Source: Penicillium oxalicum (lineage: Eukaryota; Ascomycota; Eurotiomycetes; Eurotiales; Aspergillaceae). From it: a stretch of DNA of 64,000 nt. Each line of letters opens with the position of its first letter. The first letter of the stretch is position 1. The notes beneath the pieces are model-generated. The model was given only the letters and a program-made list of their open reading frames with translations. It searched no databases and was not told where the DNA came from. This document shows positions 43,878-53,859 of the stretch, piece after piece. The translations under genes were made by a program, and so were the position numbers. Location: the NCBI RefSeq assembly GCF_001723175.1, contig NC_064655.1, positions 310,001 to 374,000 on the forward strand. Reading direction: 5' to 3'.

Positions 43878-45158
43878 ATGGCAAAGAAGAGTTCCAAGCA
43901 GCGTCGAACCCAAGAGGAACACGCGAGTCCGATGTCTGTCCAGGTATCTCCAAAGGTCGATTATGTCCAGCCATTGTCATCGTGAGTGCTTTTGGTCCAT
44001 TAAAATTAATTATATCTGACTTTCTATAGACCGTACGAAGCCCCAGTCGTGACCGCCACGATCGGGAGTAAGGAATATTGCATTCCGGGATATTATCTTC
44101 GGAAATGCCCACAATTTGAGCAGCAGTCGTTTTTGTATTCATACATTACCCTGCCTGATGTTCACGAGGATGTCGGCCATACCTTTGTGCATTTCCTATA
44201 TTCAGGATGCTACGAGACGATCAACTCGTCAGTTGAGGACGGCACATCTAGTGTGGTAAGAGAGTATAAGAGAAGTGTCCTGGTTTACCAAGCATCCAGG
44301 ACATACCAGCTTCCTGCTCTTGAAGCCCTTGCCAGAGATTACATAGAACGGTTCGGCGAAGAAATGTCTATGACTGATATACTGCGGATTACGAAGGAGG
44401 TTTTTTCAAAACTTCCCAACGACGAAACCTGGCTTCCGAAGTATATCGAAAGAAACCTCCGGCAGTCGTTGAGGTCCAGCAAGTCAGAATTCGATCTGGA
44501 TGAACTTTACAATGCCCTCGGCCAGGATCATTATTTCGATAATACTGTGACGAAAATGATGCTCGAGATACTCCTTCATTCCCAGGAAATCACCTCGCAG
44601 GACGGGAAGAGCCCCTGCGAACAGATGCACAGCCATGGGAACGGAGAGGGAAACGCAGCAATAGACGAATCAGTGGACAAGATAACTAATGGGCGACACA
44701 CAGAAGAGTCGACTAATGGAAATCCCGCTTCTGTGAAGGCTGATGCTGCTCATGAGCCTGATGTTGCCTATGAGGCTGATGCTGCTCATGAGCCTGATGT
44801 TGCCGATGAGCCTGTTGCTGCCGATGAGCCTGATGTTGCCTATGAGGCTGATGCTGCTCATGAGCCTGATGTTGCCGATGAGCCTGTTGCTGCCGATGAG
44901 CCTGTTGCCGCCTATGAGGCTGATGCTGCTCATGAGCCTGATGTTGCCTATGAGCCTGTTGCTGCCTATGAGCCTGTTGCTGCTGAGGATTCCCCGGATA
45001 AATTTCGTCCGCCGAAAGTTTCGCTTGAGGATGTAGCTTTATATCAGAACTGGAAGAGCATGTCCTCGAGGAAGAGGGCTAAACGAACACGAACTCTTGT
45101 AGCAAGGGGTCTTCCGATCCCAGGAGAAGATGGCATAGTTTCCATCTTCGTGGTGTGA
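43878..45158 (+). CDS. BTB/POZ-like protein with 14-unit hexapeptide repeat, 410 aa
   Basis: Exon 1 (43878-43981, MAKKSSKQRRTQEEHASPMS) and exon 2 (44030-45158) are joined by a 48-nt intron (GTGAGT to CTATAG), in phase. The BTB-like region (about residues 35-150) reads ATIGSKEYCIPGYYLRKCPQ, TFVHFLYSGCYETI and YQLPALEALARDYIERF. Residues 272-355 are 14 units of six residues with the pattern (A/P)(D/V)(A/V)A(H/Y/D)E, encoded by an 18-bp minisatellite. The tail carries a basic motif (SRKRAKRTRT) and ends IVSIFVV. BTB proteins are adaptors, often for Cullin-3 ligases; the role here is unknown. No lesion seen. Confidence 0.75.
44739..44990 (+). repeat. 18-bp coding minisatellite, 14 units
   Basis: 252 bp, exactly 14 x 18 bp, encoding hexapeptides ADAAHE, PDVAYE, PDVADE, PVAADE, PVAAYE in a higher-order pattern. 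All units keep frame and acidity. The antisense frames here are shadows. Confidence 0.9.
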
Positions 45159-46261
45159 AGATTTCTGCTTTGAATATTTCTAGTGTTCTTCACATTCATT
45201 GTATTCTGCCGGAAATGACATCTCTTGGTTCACCCGACCCATGTCTGTTGGCCATTCTCCTGCGAGTGGCGCCTTTGTTTGCCACAATGCTTGATATTTG
45301 CTTGCCTTGGTGCAGGTAACTGAGATAGAATTACGCATGGCGAATTTCGATCAAAGACCACATTATCTTTCCTCCTAATGATGGGTTACAGTACGTGTCC
45401 TTCAGCAGATCGAGACACCTCAAATACAGATTCCATGTTCTGGCCCAGCTAGAACTTATTGGTGTTGCTATTCTGGGAACAAACTAGATTATATGATTGG
45501 TTCTTTGTCAGACCTTTCTCTGCTTATAGGCGGCACAAGTCCCCGACCATTTCACTCGAAAGTTCCAGAAGGTTACCTTTACGCATCGACCAGCACCAGG
45601 CACGCATCCCTCCTATCCAGGATCGATATTCAGCTAGGAGTTTTCATCTTACCTAACCAGGAAGCGATGACTGGGGAAGATACAATATCGAGGGCCCCAC
45701 ATAGCTTACCTGGCTTCCCTGAACGCAAGGAAGCTCCTCACAATCCCACAGGATGTACATGGCAGCCGCATTGACTATGGGATCAGCGCAGAGATCCCCA
45801 GCCACACTCCCATTCACTCCCGGGCAAATTACCCTCGCTCCCCGAGCAATTTTGGTTCCCAGGAATGAATATTCTACCCGCAGTATCACAAATTATCTTC
45901 ATGGGTCGTGTAAATCCTTCTAAAAACATTAGGATAGTAGCTAAAAGTGGATGGCGTAAACCGGCGTTCTTTGTTCTCCAGCGGTGCGTGCAAATTTTCC
46001 CCCTCTCCAGGTTTATCAGCGATTTTTTCACTCCATATTGAAAACTAGGCCACAACCTGTTTACAAACGCCCTGGAGAGAAGGAGCGGAACAAACAGAAC
46101 AACAACAGAAGTGGCGGGCAGGGCCGTGGAAGAACAGACTTGATCGAGGTAGGATTTGAATCAAAGCTATCAATAGAATGAAGCCTTCGATTTGAAAATT
46201 TACAGGAGATCGAACCAATAAAGCAAAGAACGGCTCAACATCTTTCTTCCCTCTGAATCCA
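45159..46261. other. Intergenic stretch, nothing recognised
   Basis: Frames at 45459-46272 on both strands show no family resemblance. Confidence 0.4.
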
Positions 46262-46960
46262 TTACTGTTCACCTTTCCTGAATCCCCTTTCTGCGCCGGC
46301 TGCTGACTTATGCAAAAGGTATTGTTCCTTTCGCGGAGCAGCTCTAATCATCTCTTCAAACGATCTAATCAGCCGAAGAGCTCGAACTGTCACCCTCCAC
46401 ATCAAGAACGGCTTTTCTCCTTTCCGCTCACTAATGAGCTCCCAGTCAAGGCGAACATTGGAATCTTCGCCAGGGCGCGATACGCTCATCAGATTGAGTG
46501 CCCCAGTGACTGTGGAATAGTCCAACCAGAGATTTTCTTCAGGGCCAGGCACACCATATGTGACGTTGCAGGGCCCTGAATAGCGAATCATCCCAGCAAA
46601 AACTCCAAGAAAATCTCCTTCCTGGACTGAAATGATGGGACAAACGGAAAGGAAGTTCTTGTCTTTGGGTAGTACGGTGACAAATATAGACTTGTTTCTC
46701 ATCGCGTCTGCTCCTGGATGTAAGTCAAAAAACCCACCAAACTGTGCGAAAGATGGCTCATGTGGCCCTCTCGATTGAAAAGCGACTGTTCCTCGTCTGA
46801 AAGCCACGGGTTACTCGCACTGTTCCATGCAACATCTGAAATCTTCAATCTCTCGGCTAAAACAGGCTGACTAAGCCAAATTCTTCCCGTGGGATCACCC
46901 ACACTCTGTTGAGTTATGGCTGTCCTCCGAAATGAAGATATTGTCTTTTGAGTGTATCTT
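46262..46960 (-). pseudogene. Conserved fungal hypothetical protein, frameshifted
   Basis: The minus strand carries GDPTGRIWLSQPVLAERLKI and SHSLVGFLTYIQEQTR (to about 46700), then in another frame NKSIFVTVLPKDKNFLSV, VQEGDFLGVFAGMIRYS, GPEENLWLDYSTVTGALN and VSRPGEDSNVRLDWEL, ending at 46262. One indel near 46705-46712 separates the halves. The pattern is one I associate with a widespread Eurotiales family of unknown function; GDFLGVFAG faintly recalls a SET-domain strand, but I would not assign it. Upstream limit uncertain. Confidence 0.5.
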
Positions 46961-47161
46961 TACCTAGGAGATAGTATCGAAATAGTTCAAAATCGGGGGT
47001 GTTGCTAACGATGTCTTACTAAAGTGGTTTCCTTTCACTCACTAGATTGACCAAGTATTAATATGTACGCTCAGAGTTTACTGCTAATACATATAGAAGT
47101 ACCTGCATCCGCACATGACATCCTACCACCCTGCCTGCGTTGCAGCACATCATAAGCAGGC

Positions 47162-48218
47162 TCAGGCAAGAGGAGCCCACTCACCAGCAGCACAGAAAGC
47201 ATCGAGATATGCGAGCGAACCATCCGGCTGGTCCATCCGCACACCTTGCACTACGCCTTTCGCATCAAAATTAAATCCATAACGGTAAAATAATTCAGCC
47301 ATCCTCGCAGCGCGGATCAAATACAAATCAGTGGAAGGGAAATTATGAGCCTCCTCTCGAAAGGTTTGCCAGAAGAGGCTCTCGAGTTCACGGTAGCGAT
47401 CGTAGTAGTGCCACCCTTCTGAATCTATCCGGCCCAAAAAAATCTCAAGCACGTATAGGGCGAAGCCGAACGGCAGAATCCTTGATTCAGCCCGGTCGAC
47501 AATCCCTGTGATGTTTCCGGTTTTGGGATTGACGAGGAGATTCATCCCGTTAAGGTCACCGTGGCTAAGAACAAAGGGGAGGGCTTTTGAGAAGAGAGAC
47601 GGGAGCTCCTTGCGGACCCTTTCTAGGCTCGGTGCAAAGCGAGATGGCAGGTTTCGAGCAAGGAGGTCAAAACTTGATTGAAACTCCATAAGCAATGTTG
47701 CAGTTGCATCTGAGCATGGCCGTAGGTCGTTGTTCTATGACTGTGCAAAGAATCTGTTCTAAATGTTAGTTCTTACAAATGAAGCAAAATCTTTGCTAGG
47801 CGTACCTTGCAAAGTTCTTAATAGCGTTACGCTGTCGGGACATGTCGTCTGGAGGAATGCGCGCCATTATGTGAGCAGTCCCAGGAAGATGCTCCATCTC
47901 GTAGATATAGACTGGCCGCGAATCGCCCATGGTACCGAGATACTTGCAGCTAGCCACAAATTCGGGATGGATTGCTTTGGCAAGGGAAATGTTGCCCATG
48001 TCAATGGTAGAGTCCTCATCTCGGAACTGGAAGAGCTTGGACTTGTTGGGCCCCGCTGTCACGGTATAGCTGCACACTCCTTGCATCTGTAAAGCAGTGG
48101 ACACACCACCAGCGTGAGAAATGGCGTATTCATCGCAATGCTGTCTTGTGACAGTAGTGTTCGAGTTGAAGAATTCATCAATTGCGCCGTCAGGACTGTA
48201 AAGAACATAAGTCGTCAT
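47162..48218 (-). pseudogene. Aminoglycoside-phosphotransferase-like kinase, one nonsense codon
   Basis: ATG 48218 (MTTYVLYSPDGAIDEFF). Exon 1 is 47806-48218; a 52-nt intron has GTACGC donor and GAACAG acceptor; exon 2 is 47162-47753; 335 codons in phase. The APH/choline-kinase-type catalytic motif LSHGDLNGMNLLV and the following GIVDRAES (metal-binding Asp) are both present. In fungi this fold is common in proteins of unknown small-molecule or protein kinase activity and does not imply drug resistance. The only lesion is TAG at 47735-47737, where RFFAQS-W-NNDLRP is expected (TGG-to-TAG). Confidence 0.72.
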
Positions 48219-51123
48219 TGTCGTGAAGTAGGACCGCCCAGGAGAGAACCTTGAGATAATGTAAAGAGAAGTGAGAATTGAGTGGACTGCTACAGACAAC
48301 CTAGGTAAGACTCACCGCCATTTAATACTGTCAGCGATCCTACCTCAAAACCCCCCTGTTGCTGTACCACTGGAAGAGGGGTTTAAACGCTTCAGCCAGC
48401 TGCCTGTCCTGTTTTGAATAATGGAAATCAAAGTGATCGTCTTGCCCGTTGGTAACGGCAATTTTCCCGCACTCCAGCGCCGCTCGCACGATTCTCACGT
48501 CTCAAGAGATGATATACGGGAAAGCTTGGCAAAGGCAATGAAAGGTGGAATTACTAAACAATCTATGAAACTGATCGAAGCTGTGTGGAGAATAATTGTA
48601 ACGTTGGAAAAATGCTGACAAGAGAGAAGGATGTGAAAAGCTGACGGTGATTAATATAAAGATCTCATTTTCTACGTGGCCTCCACTAAATGGAATCGGC
48701 TGTTTATTGAGCGTCATCCAAAGTCTTGGGGTAGCGGCAAATATCGAGAAAATCTCATAGATGCTGGGCTTTTTTTCTGAAAAAAAGACTCCACGGCCGA
48801 AAGAATTCCAGGGGGAAACTCACGTTTGACATAAAATGTGAAAAAGACGGCTAAAAACGCTTCGGGATGTGGTGACTGTAGGCACTCATAAAACAAAGGA
48901 AACTGTTAGAGAACAAGGAACAGTCTCTACAGGAGGGGCCCTACCGGCAGCCCATCCACGGTGCTCAACTTACCGCAGACGAGTGATTCTGTCAAACAGA
49001 AGCAGAAGGGGCCAGGAAAGGTCTAACAAGTCATGGATACAGAACAACTATTATAACTATGAGTATGGTGTAACTGCTGGAAGCAGTAGAAGAAGGTCAC
49101 TTTGGTCAGAGCGACTCATTTTCGAATGCAGGAAGCAGGAAGACATGTATTGATAGTTGAAGGCTGCATAGCTGCTAGTAGGGCGGCTGGGACAGACTAT
49201 GAATCAATCAATCAATCAATCAACCACGAACTTGATCCTCGGGGCGCTATTGGTTTCAGGGAGAATCAGCTTGATCCTGGAATCGTCGCAGTGTTGGACA
49301 ATCTCTACCAGGTTCCACGTTTACTGCCGAAAAAACGAGCAAACTGGCACGCAGAAACGCACATGTCTATCAACCAAGCTGTAACCTCATTAGGCATGGC
49401 CATCAACATGCCCAATTGTCTAATTACAGCAATACGATCCCGACCACGAATTGAATCTGAGCGATGGCAGGATTAGGTGCAACTTGCAATGGCCAGTTTC
49501 GGAAGACGATCACTCTGTGGACCTTTCTACAAATCGTGAGCATTACTCTCTGCTTTCTACCACCCTCTACTTCGGATTTAGAAGAAGACTACACGAAGCA
49601 CTGACATAATGATACATCACTGGAAGTAAAAAGCATAGGACGTGAACACAGAACTGCGACGTCAATCAATCTCTGAATTTCTAGCTTTGATGAGAATAAA
49701 TTGGCGATGAGATATTGTACTCCATGTGGGAACTAAGTCCATCCTAAATACCGAGTCAAATCACAGAGTCATCAACTTGGGAATTAGAGTTCTAGATCGT
49801 AGGATACCTTGCAGTTTGCTGCTTTCACATTAACACAGCGAAAGTGTCTTGATGTACCTAAACGCTCCCCTATGTAGTGCTTGGTCCCGTTTCCCATCTC
49901 TCTTTGATTGCTATGTGTAGCCCCCGATCGCTGGCACAAAGGGGCTTCTGAGAGCAGGAAGCATCGCGAGGCAGGACAATCAAGAAAATCTATTTTCGGC
50001 AAGAAAACTCCTGCAGTAGCACTCATCAAAAAGAACGGCGGGAAGCCCCTTGGATTCAGTAAATTAGTAGCAAAAACCGAGCCCTAGCCTTCGATTTTGG
50101 AGGACGTAAGCGTTATCGGAGGCAGGTTTGTGTAGTAACCGAGACCTACTAGGTATGGAAGGGACGTGAGAACACGTTGTCTATCTGCGATCCCGGGAAC
50201 CCCCACTAGAGCGGGCTACTGTAACATCGGAGGGGTGCAGTACAAAAGTTCTTTATGTATCAATTGATTATGAATACGCTGGAAGTGGGTCGCTCAAGAG
50301 CTGCTCCGGACGCGCCGCGCCGCAGGAGCACTCTGGAAGCACTCCGGGTACTCTCAGATTACTCCGGGAATGCTCCAGGAGTACTCTGTCTACTCCCGGA
50401 TTACTCCAAGAGTATTCCAGGAGTGCTCCAGAGTACTCCGACTACTCCCGGATTGCTCCAGGACTCGCCCCGGCTACTCCAAGATTGCTCCGGGAGTGCT
50501 CCGGGATTGCTTACGAGGCAGCCGGGACTAAACTAGCATAGAGACCAGGAGGCGATCGCTCCCCGAATTGATAGCCTAAGCGTCATCTTTGCTAAAGCAT
50601 AAGTAGAAGATTAAGCGCTGAATCAAGGCTGAATGAAGAGTTGTAGATTATGGGTCAGCATAGGAGTGGCTAGAAAGCCCTCGTGTCCTGGCTTTGTAAT
50701 AACTACGCTTGCTTATATTGATGGATTTTCGAATATATCTGGGGCTTGCTCGTATTAGAGCACTGCTCATCAGCGCCCCCCATAGGATGCTAACCAGACC
50801 TCATTAGTGTTCTCCCTCGACAAATTACAGAGTTCATAGAGCCAGCCACTTTCAGTGCTCCCCGAGCAGTTTGAATGCATCGATTAGAATTTTATGTTGT
50901 GCCCGGGGACCAAGGACGTATAAGATTATTCAAGAAAGGAAGGGAAAGAGGACCAGTAACCGTTGTCCAAAGCAAGGTAGCGAATGAACACATTGCTTCA
51001 GTGTCCTGGAGAAAACGGTATTTAATTATTGCTATTTAACTAGGTCATTTGAATGATAAATTTCTTCTTTCGCTTGAGATGACAGGTGAACTAAGCATGG
51101 CTATCAGTCAAAACACGCATCTT
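48219..51123. other. Long stretch without a convincing gene
   Basis: Contains an AT hairpin (CTTTTTTT/AAAAAAAG near 48770-48787), a short (ATCA)n run at 49203-49222 inside an unassigned plus-strand frame (49102-49476), and the GGAGTACTCC-like repeat cluster at 50300-50518. No family recognised. Confidence 0.4.
50300..50518 (+). repeat. Degenerate short repeat cluster (CTCCNGGANT type)
   Basis: About 18 imperfect, partly palindromic units of roughly 12 nt such as CTCCAGGAGTACTC, CTCCCGGATTACTC and CTCCGGGAGTGCTC follow each other. The core GGAGTACTCC is its own reverse complement, so the cluster can form many small hairpins. No gene overlaps it convincingly. Confidence 0.65.
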
Positions 51124-52584
51124 TTAGATTTCCCTTCTTTTTGTGCTCCAATACACTTGGAGGGAGCCCTTAGTCCGACCAGGGAATTTCCGTGAGAATT
51201 CCCGATAGATTGCGGACCAAGGGAGATTGTCTGCGACTCTGAGCTTTGACAGAAGGGCGAATTCATCCGGAGACCATGGTAAACCTTTCCTTGTAGGAGG
51301 TTCATGGCGCATAGGTGTATGCTTGGTAACTGAGTCTGGACGACGGGAATAAGAATGATTCCTGCCTTGTGCACGGCCGGTGCTGCCATTGTAATCACGT
51401 GTTGCATGAGTTCTGTCCGCGGTGATGGCCATTTGTAACTCATAATTCTCTAGTGCAACCGTATCTCGCACTGAAACACCTGGTTCCCAAGTGGCCTCAG
51501 ACTCTTCGTAGCCCTTCCACTTAACGAGGTATGAGACGGAACCATGCGCGCCTTTCTTATGCGCGAGGATCTCTTCGATTTCGTACTCAAGCTGATCATC
51601 GTCTTGTTGATCTTTGTCTTCGACCAGTGGTGATTCTCTGTGGTGCTGCGGTCCACACTCTAATTCACGGTAGGGAGACTGATCGAAGGAACGCACGCTC
51701 TCGGCAATTGAGCTTTGGTGCATAGGACCGGACTTTGTACTAGGATCACAGCTTGTTCCACAATTTGATAGAGACTTGGTGCCCGGGCTACTAGGCTGAG
51801 AAAGACATTGAGATAGGGCGCTCTCAAACAACCAGGAAACGAACTGCAACCGATCCTGCAATGACATTGCGAAGAATTGAGTACGAAAAGCGGAAAAAGT
51901 GGGGCTATGAGCCTCCCGCCTGCGAGGGCTGGTTTCCCGTAAGAGAACCCGACTAGAGCCATTTCCTATGAGTCTCTTTCGGATATAACAGCGCTTCGTC
52001 ACTGAAGTGGTGTGTTTATTCAAAGTCGCAGAGCTTCCTGAGGTATGTTGTCTGAGTTGCGGGGCAGGAAGTACAGTGTCGAAGGTCGAATCTTGTGGAG
52101 ACGAGCTGTCCGTAGTGTTTGCAAGATCAAGCTCCTGACAGGGTGAAGCCTCACTGGCAAATTCAACACTTGAAGCTGGGTTGTCATTCAAAATTGCAGG
52201 ATCGATGTGCGCGGTGGTATCTTCGATTTCTGTTGTTTGGACGGTTTCCTCGGGATAGGAAGTTGGGTCGCCGTGCTCCACGGTGACAGTTCGCTGCGAA
52301 GTTCCGAACTCAGACAGGGTGGTCGACTGAGACCGCAACTTAGTTTCAGCATTCAAGCACACTTCTTCTGGTGGGCGGGCAGGAAGAGGATGTCGTCGAG
52401 CTTTGTCGGCATAACTCTGCGCCTTTGGTGGATTATCATAAGATAAAGCAGTTGGAGTGGCTGTCATAGAGATGGGGCTTGGGTAACGACAAAGTTTCGC
52501 AGTCATATTCAGGGCTTCTGGTTTGTCATGAAAAGGGTTCCAGGGACGAAAGGAGTCCAGACGATAGCTTGCACTAGTCATCTT
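51124..52584 (-). CDS. Chromodomain and Myb/SANT-like protein, about 486 aa
   Basis: A single open frame ends at 51124. I take ATG 52584 (MTSASYRLDSFRPWNPF); an earlier in-frame ATG at 52665 is possible. The N-terminal two thirds are Ser/Thr/Pro-rich. Residues about 334-383 form a chromodomain: YEIEEILAHKKG, VSYLVKWKGY, ATWEPGVSV, with the aromatic cage positions (Y, W, and W in ATWEP) kept. Residues about 434-486 (GLPWSPDEFALLSKLR, then LPWSAIYREFSRKFPGR) are Myb/SANT-like. Chromodomains bind methylated histone tails, so a chromatin role is likely. The antisense strand has a TATA-like TATATAAGG (minus, about 52745-52755) in promoter position. No lesions. Confidence 0.75.
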   Translation of the reverse strand, partial: KMTSASYRLDSFRPWNPFHDKPEALNMTAKLCRYPSPISMTATPTALSYDNPPKAQSYADKARRHPLPARPPEEVCLNAETKLRSQSTTLSEFGTSQRTVTVEHGDPTSYPEETVQTTEIEDTTAHIDPAILNDNPASSVEFASEASPCQELDLANTTDSSSPQDSTFDTVLPAPQLRQHTSGSSATLNKHTTSVTKRCYIRKRLIGNGSSRVLLRETSPRRREAHSPTFSAFRTQFFAMSLQDRLQFVSWLFESALSQCLSQPSSPGTKSLSNCGTSCDPSTKSGPMHQSSIAESVRSFDQSPYRELECGPQHHRESPLVEDKDQQDDDQLEYEIEEILAHKKGAHGSVSYLVKWKGYEESEATWEPGVSVRDTVALENYELQMAITADRTHATRDYNGSTGRAQGRNHSYSRRPDSVTKHTPMRHEPPTRKGLPWSPDEFALLSKLRVADNLPWSAIYREFSRKFPGRTKGSLQVYWSTKRREI

Positions 52585-52744
52585 GGGAGAATTGGACGGC
52601 TGGTCTCGGGGATGGGTGATTCTGGGCACGTGTGCAACAGGGGACGGGAGGGGGAAGAGTGGCATGAAGATGAGGGGTTCGAGGAGCGAGGGAAGGGGGG
52701 GGATGAGATGGTGATTTGAGTATGCCAGGAGCAGGAGGATGAAA

Positions 52745-52757
52745 GTCCTTATATAGG
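52745..52757 (-). promoter_or_regulatory. TATA-like box of the chromodomain gene
   Basis: CCTATATAAGGAC on the minus strand, about 80-160 nt upstream of the two candidate ATGs, a plausible core promoter position. Confidence 0.35.
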
Positions 52758-52799
52758 TAGAGCTATGGTAGAGGAACCCGCAGCTTGACCGCTGGTCCA

Positions 52800-53855
52800 A
52801 TCATATCCTTCAAGCTCGCCCAATCCATCGAAGGGGCTCGGCAGCAACTGTACAGTGGCAGATAATTTTTAGTCACTGGAAGAGTTTTTGCGATACCTCC
52901 GGCCATTCAATTCTGAAGAATGTACCTGGGAGTCGTTATTATGATCGTCATGCGCTACGTGGAAATAGCCTAATCGGATCAGGACCAGTATCCTGTGGTT
53001 CATGTGGCAATCCACTTCTGGCCCTATGATTAGCGAGAGTCAGTGCTTGAAGCTGGGATTGAATGCGGTATTTTCGCCATTGGCTCAAATGGTGAGTCTA
53101 TCGTTTCGAGAGCGCATCAACGGGGCGAGATAGCTTCGGAGAGACCGACGATGACGACAAATGGCTGCCAATGAGGTTGAGAATCAAGGCAGTAGGGGGC
53201 GTAAGCGGGAAATTTTGAGGCTGTACAGTGCAGACTGAACTCTGGAAAGGCGAATGAGCCAAAGACACCTTGCGCGCTGATCTGGTACCATGTAGAGAAG
53301 GCCAATATAATGGTGCAAGATCGAGATTCTAACGAGACGGCGCGTTCATAGCTGTTGTATGCAATGGAAGGATAGTCGGCCGTGGATGATAATCTCTTTC
53401 ATCCCAAATTATGGCCTTTAGCTGTACAGTAGTACAAGTTCAAACTGTGTTAAGACCAACGCCGCAACGCCAGTCACCGCGGCTTGACCGTCGGTTCAAG
53501 CGGCATCTCCGGCGAGGTAGAGGGGTCAGAGCGTCAAGTGGAGATATAAGAAGCATAGACTTTTGGGGGCTCAAAGGAAAAAGGGGTAGGGAAAACAAAG
53601 GGGAAAAGAAGAGAAAGTGCGTGGTTGAGTCGAGAGGACGGAGACCGATATTTTATAGATGGACGGCAGAGCTGGGGCGGTAAAAGCGGCCACAGATCGC
53701 ACTAAACCCAAACTGGTCCCGGGTGCGGGCGCTATCCCCAGTATAGCAGGGGGCAAGCGGAATCCAGCAAGCGGTCAGAGGCGGCAGGGCGACGGTTCAA
53801 TGGGAGCCAGATGCTGCGCCCCGCTAACCGTCACATCGTATACGATAGGGTAGAG
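52800..53855. other. Intergenic stretch, nothing recognised
   Basis: CpA/TpG content is normal here, in contrast to the element that starts near 53860. The plus-strand frame 53411-53683 has no family resemblance. Confidence 0.4.
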
Positions 53856-53859
53856 TGCC

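Noticed and set aside
44670..45036. Repetitive ORFs in other frames of the BTB minisatellite
   Set aside because: They arise from the 18-bp repeat; only the BTB frame has flanking domains and a proper intron.
49102..49476. 124-codon plus-strand ORF containing an (ATCA)n run
   Set aside because: The microsatellite keeps the frame open artificially, and there is no in-frame ATG context or family resemblance.
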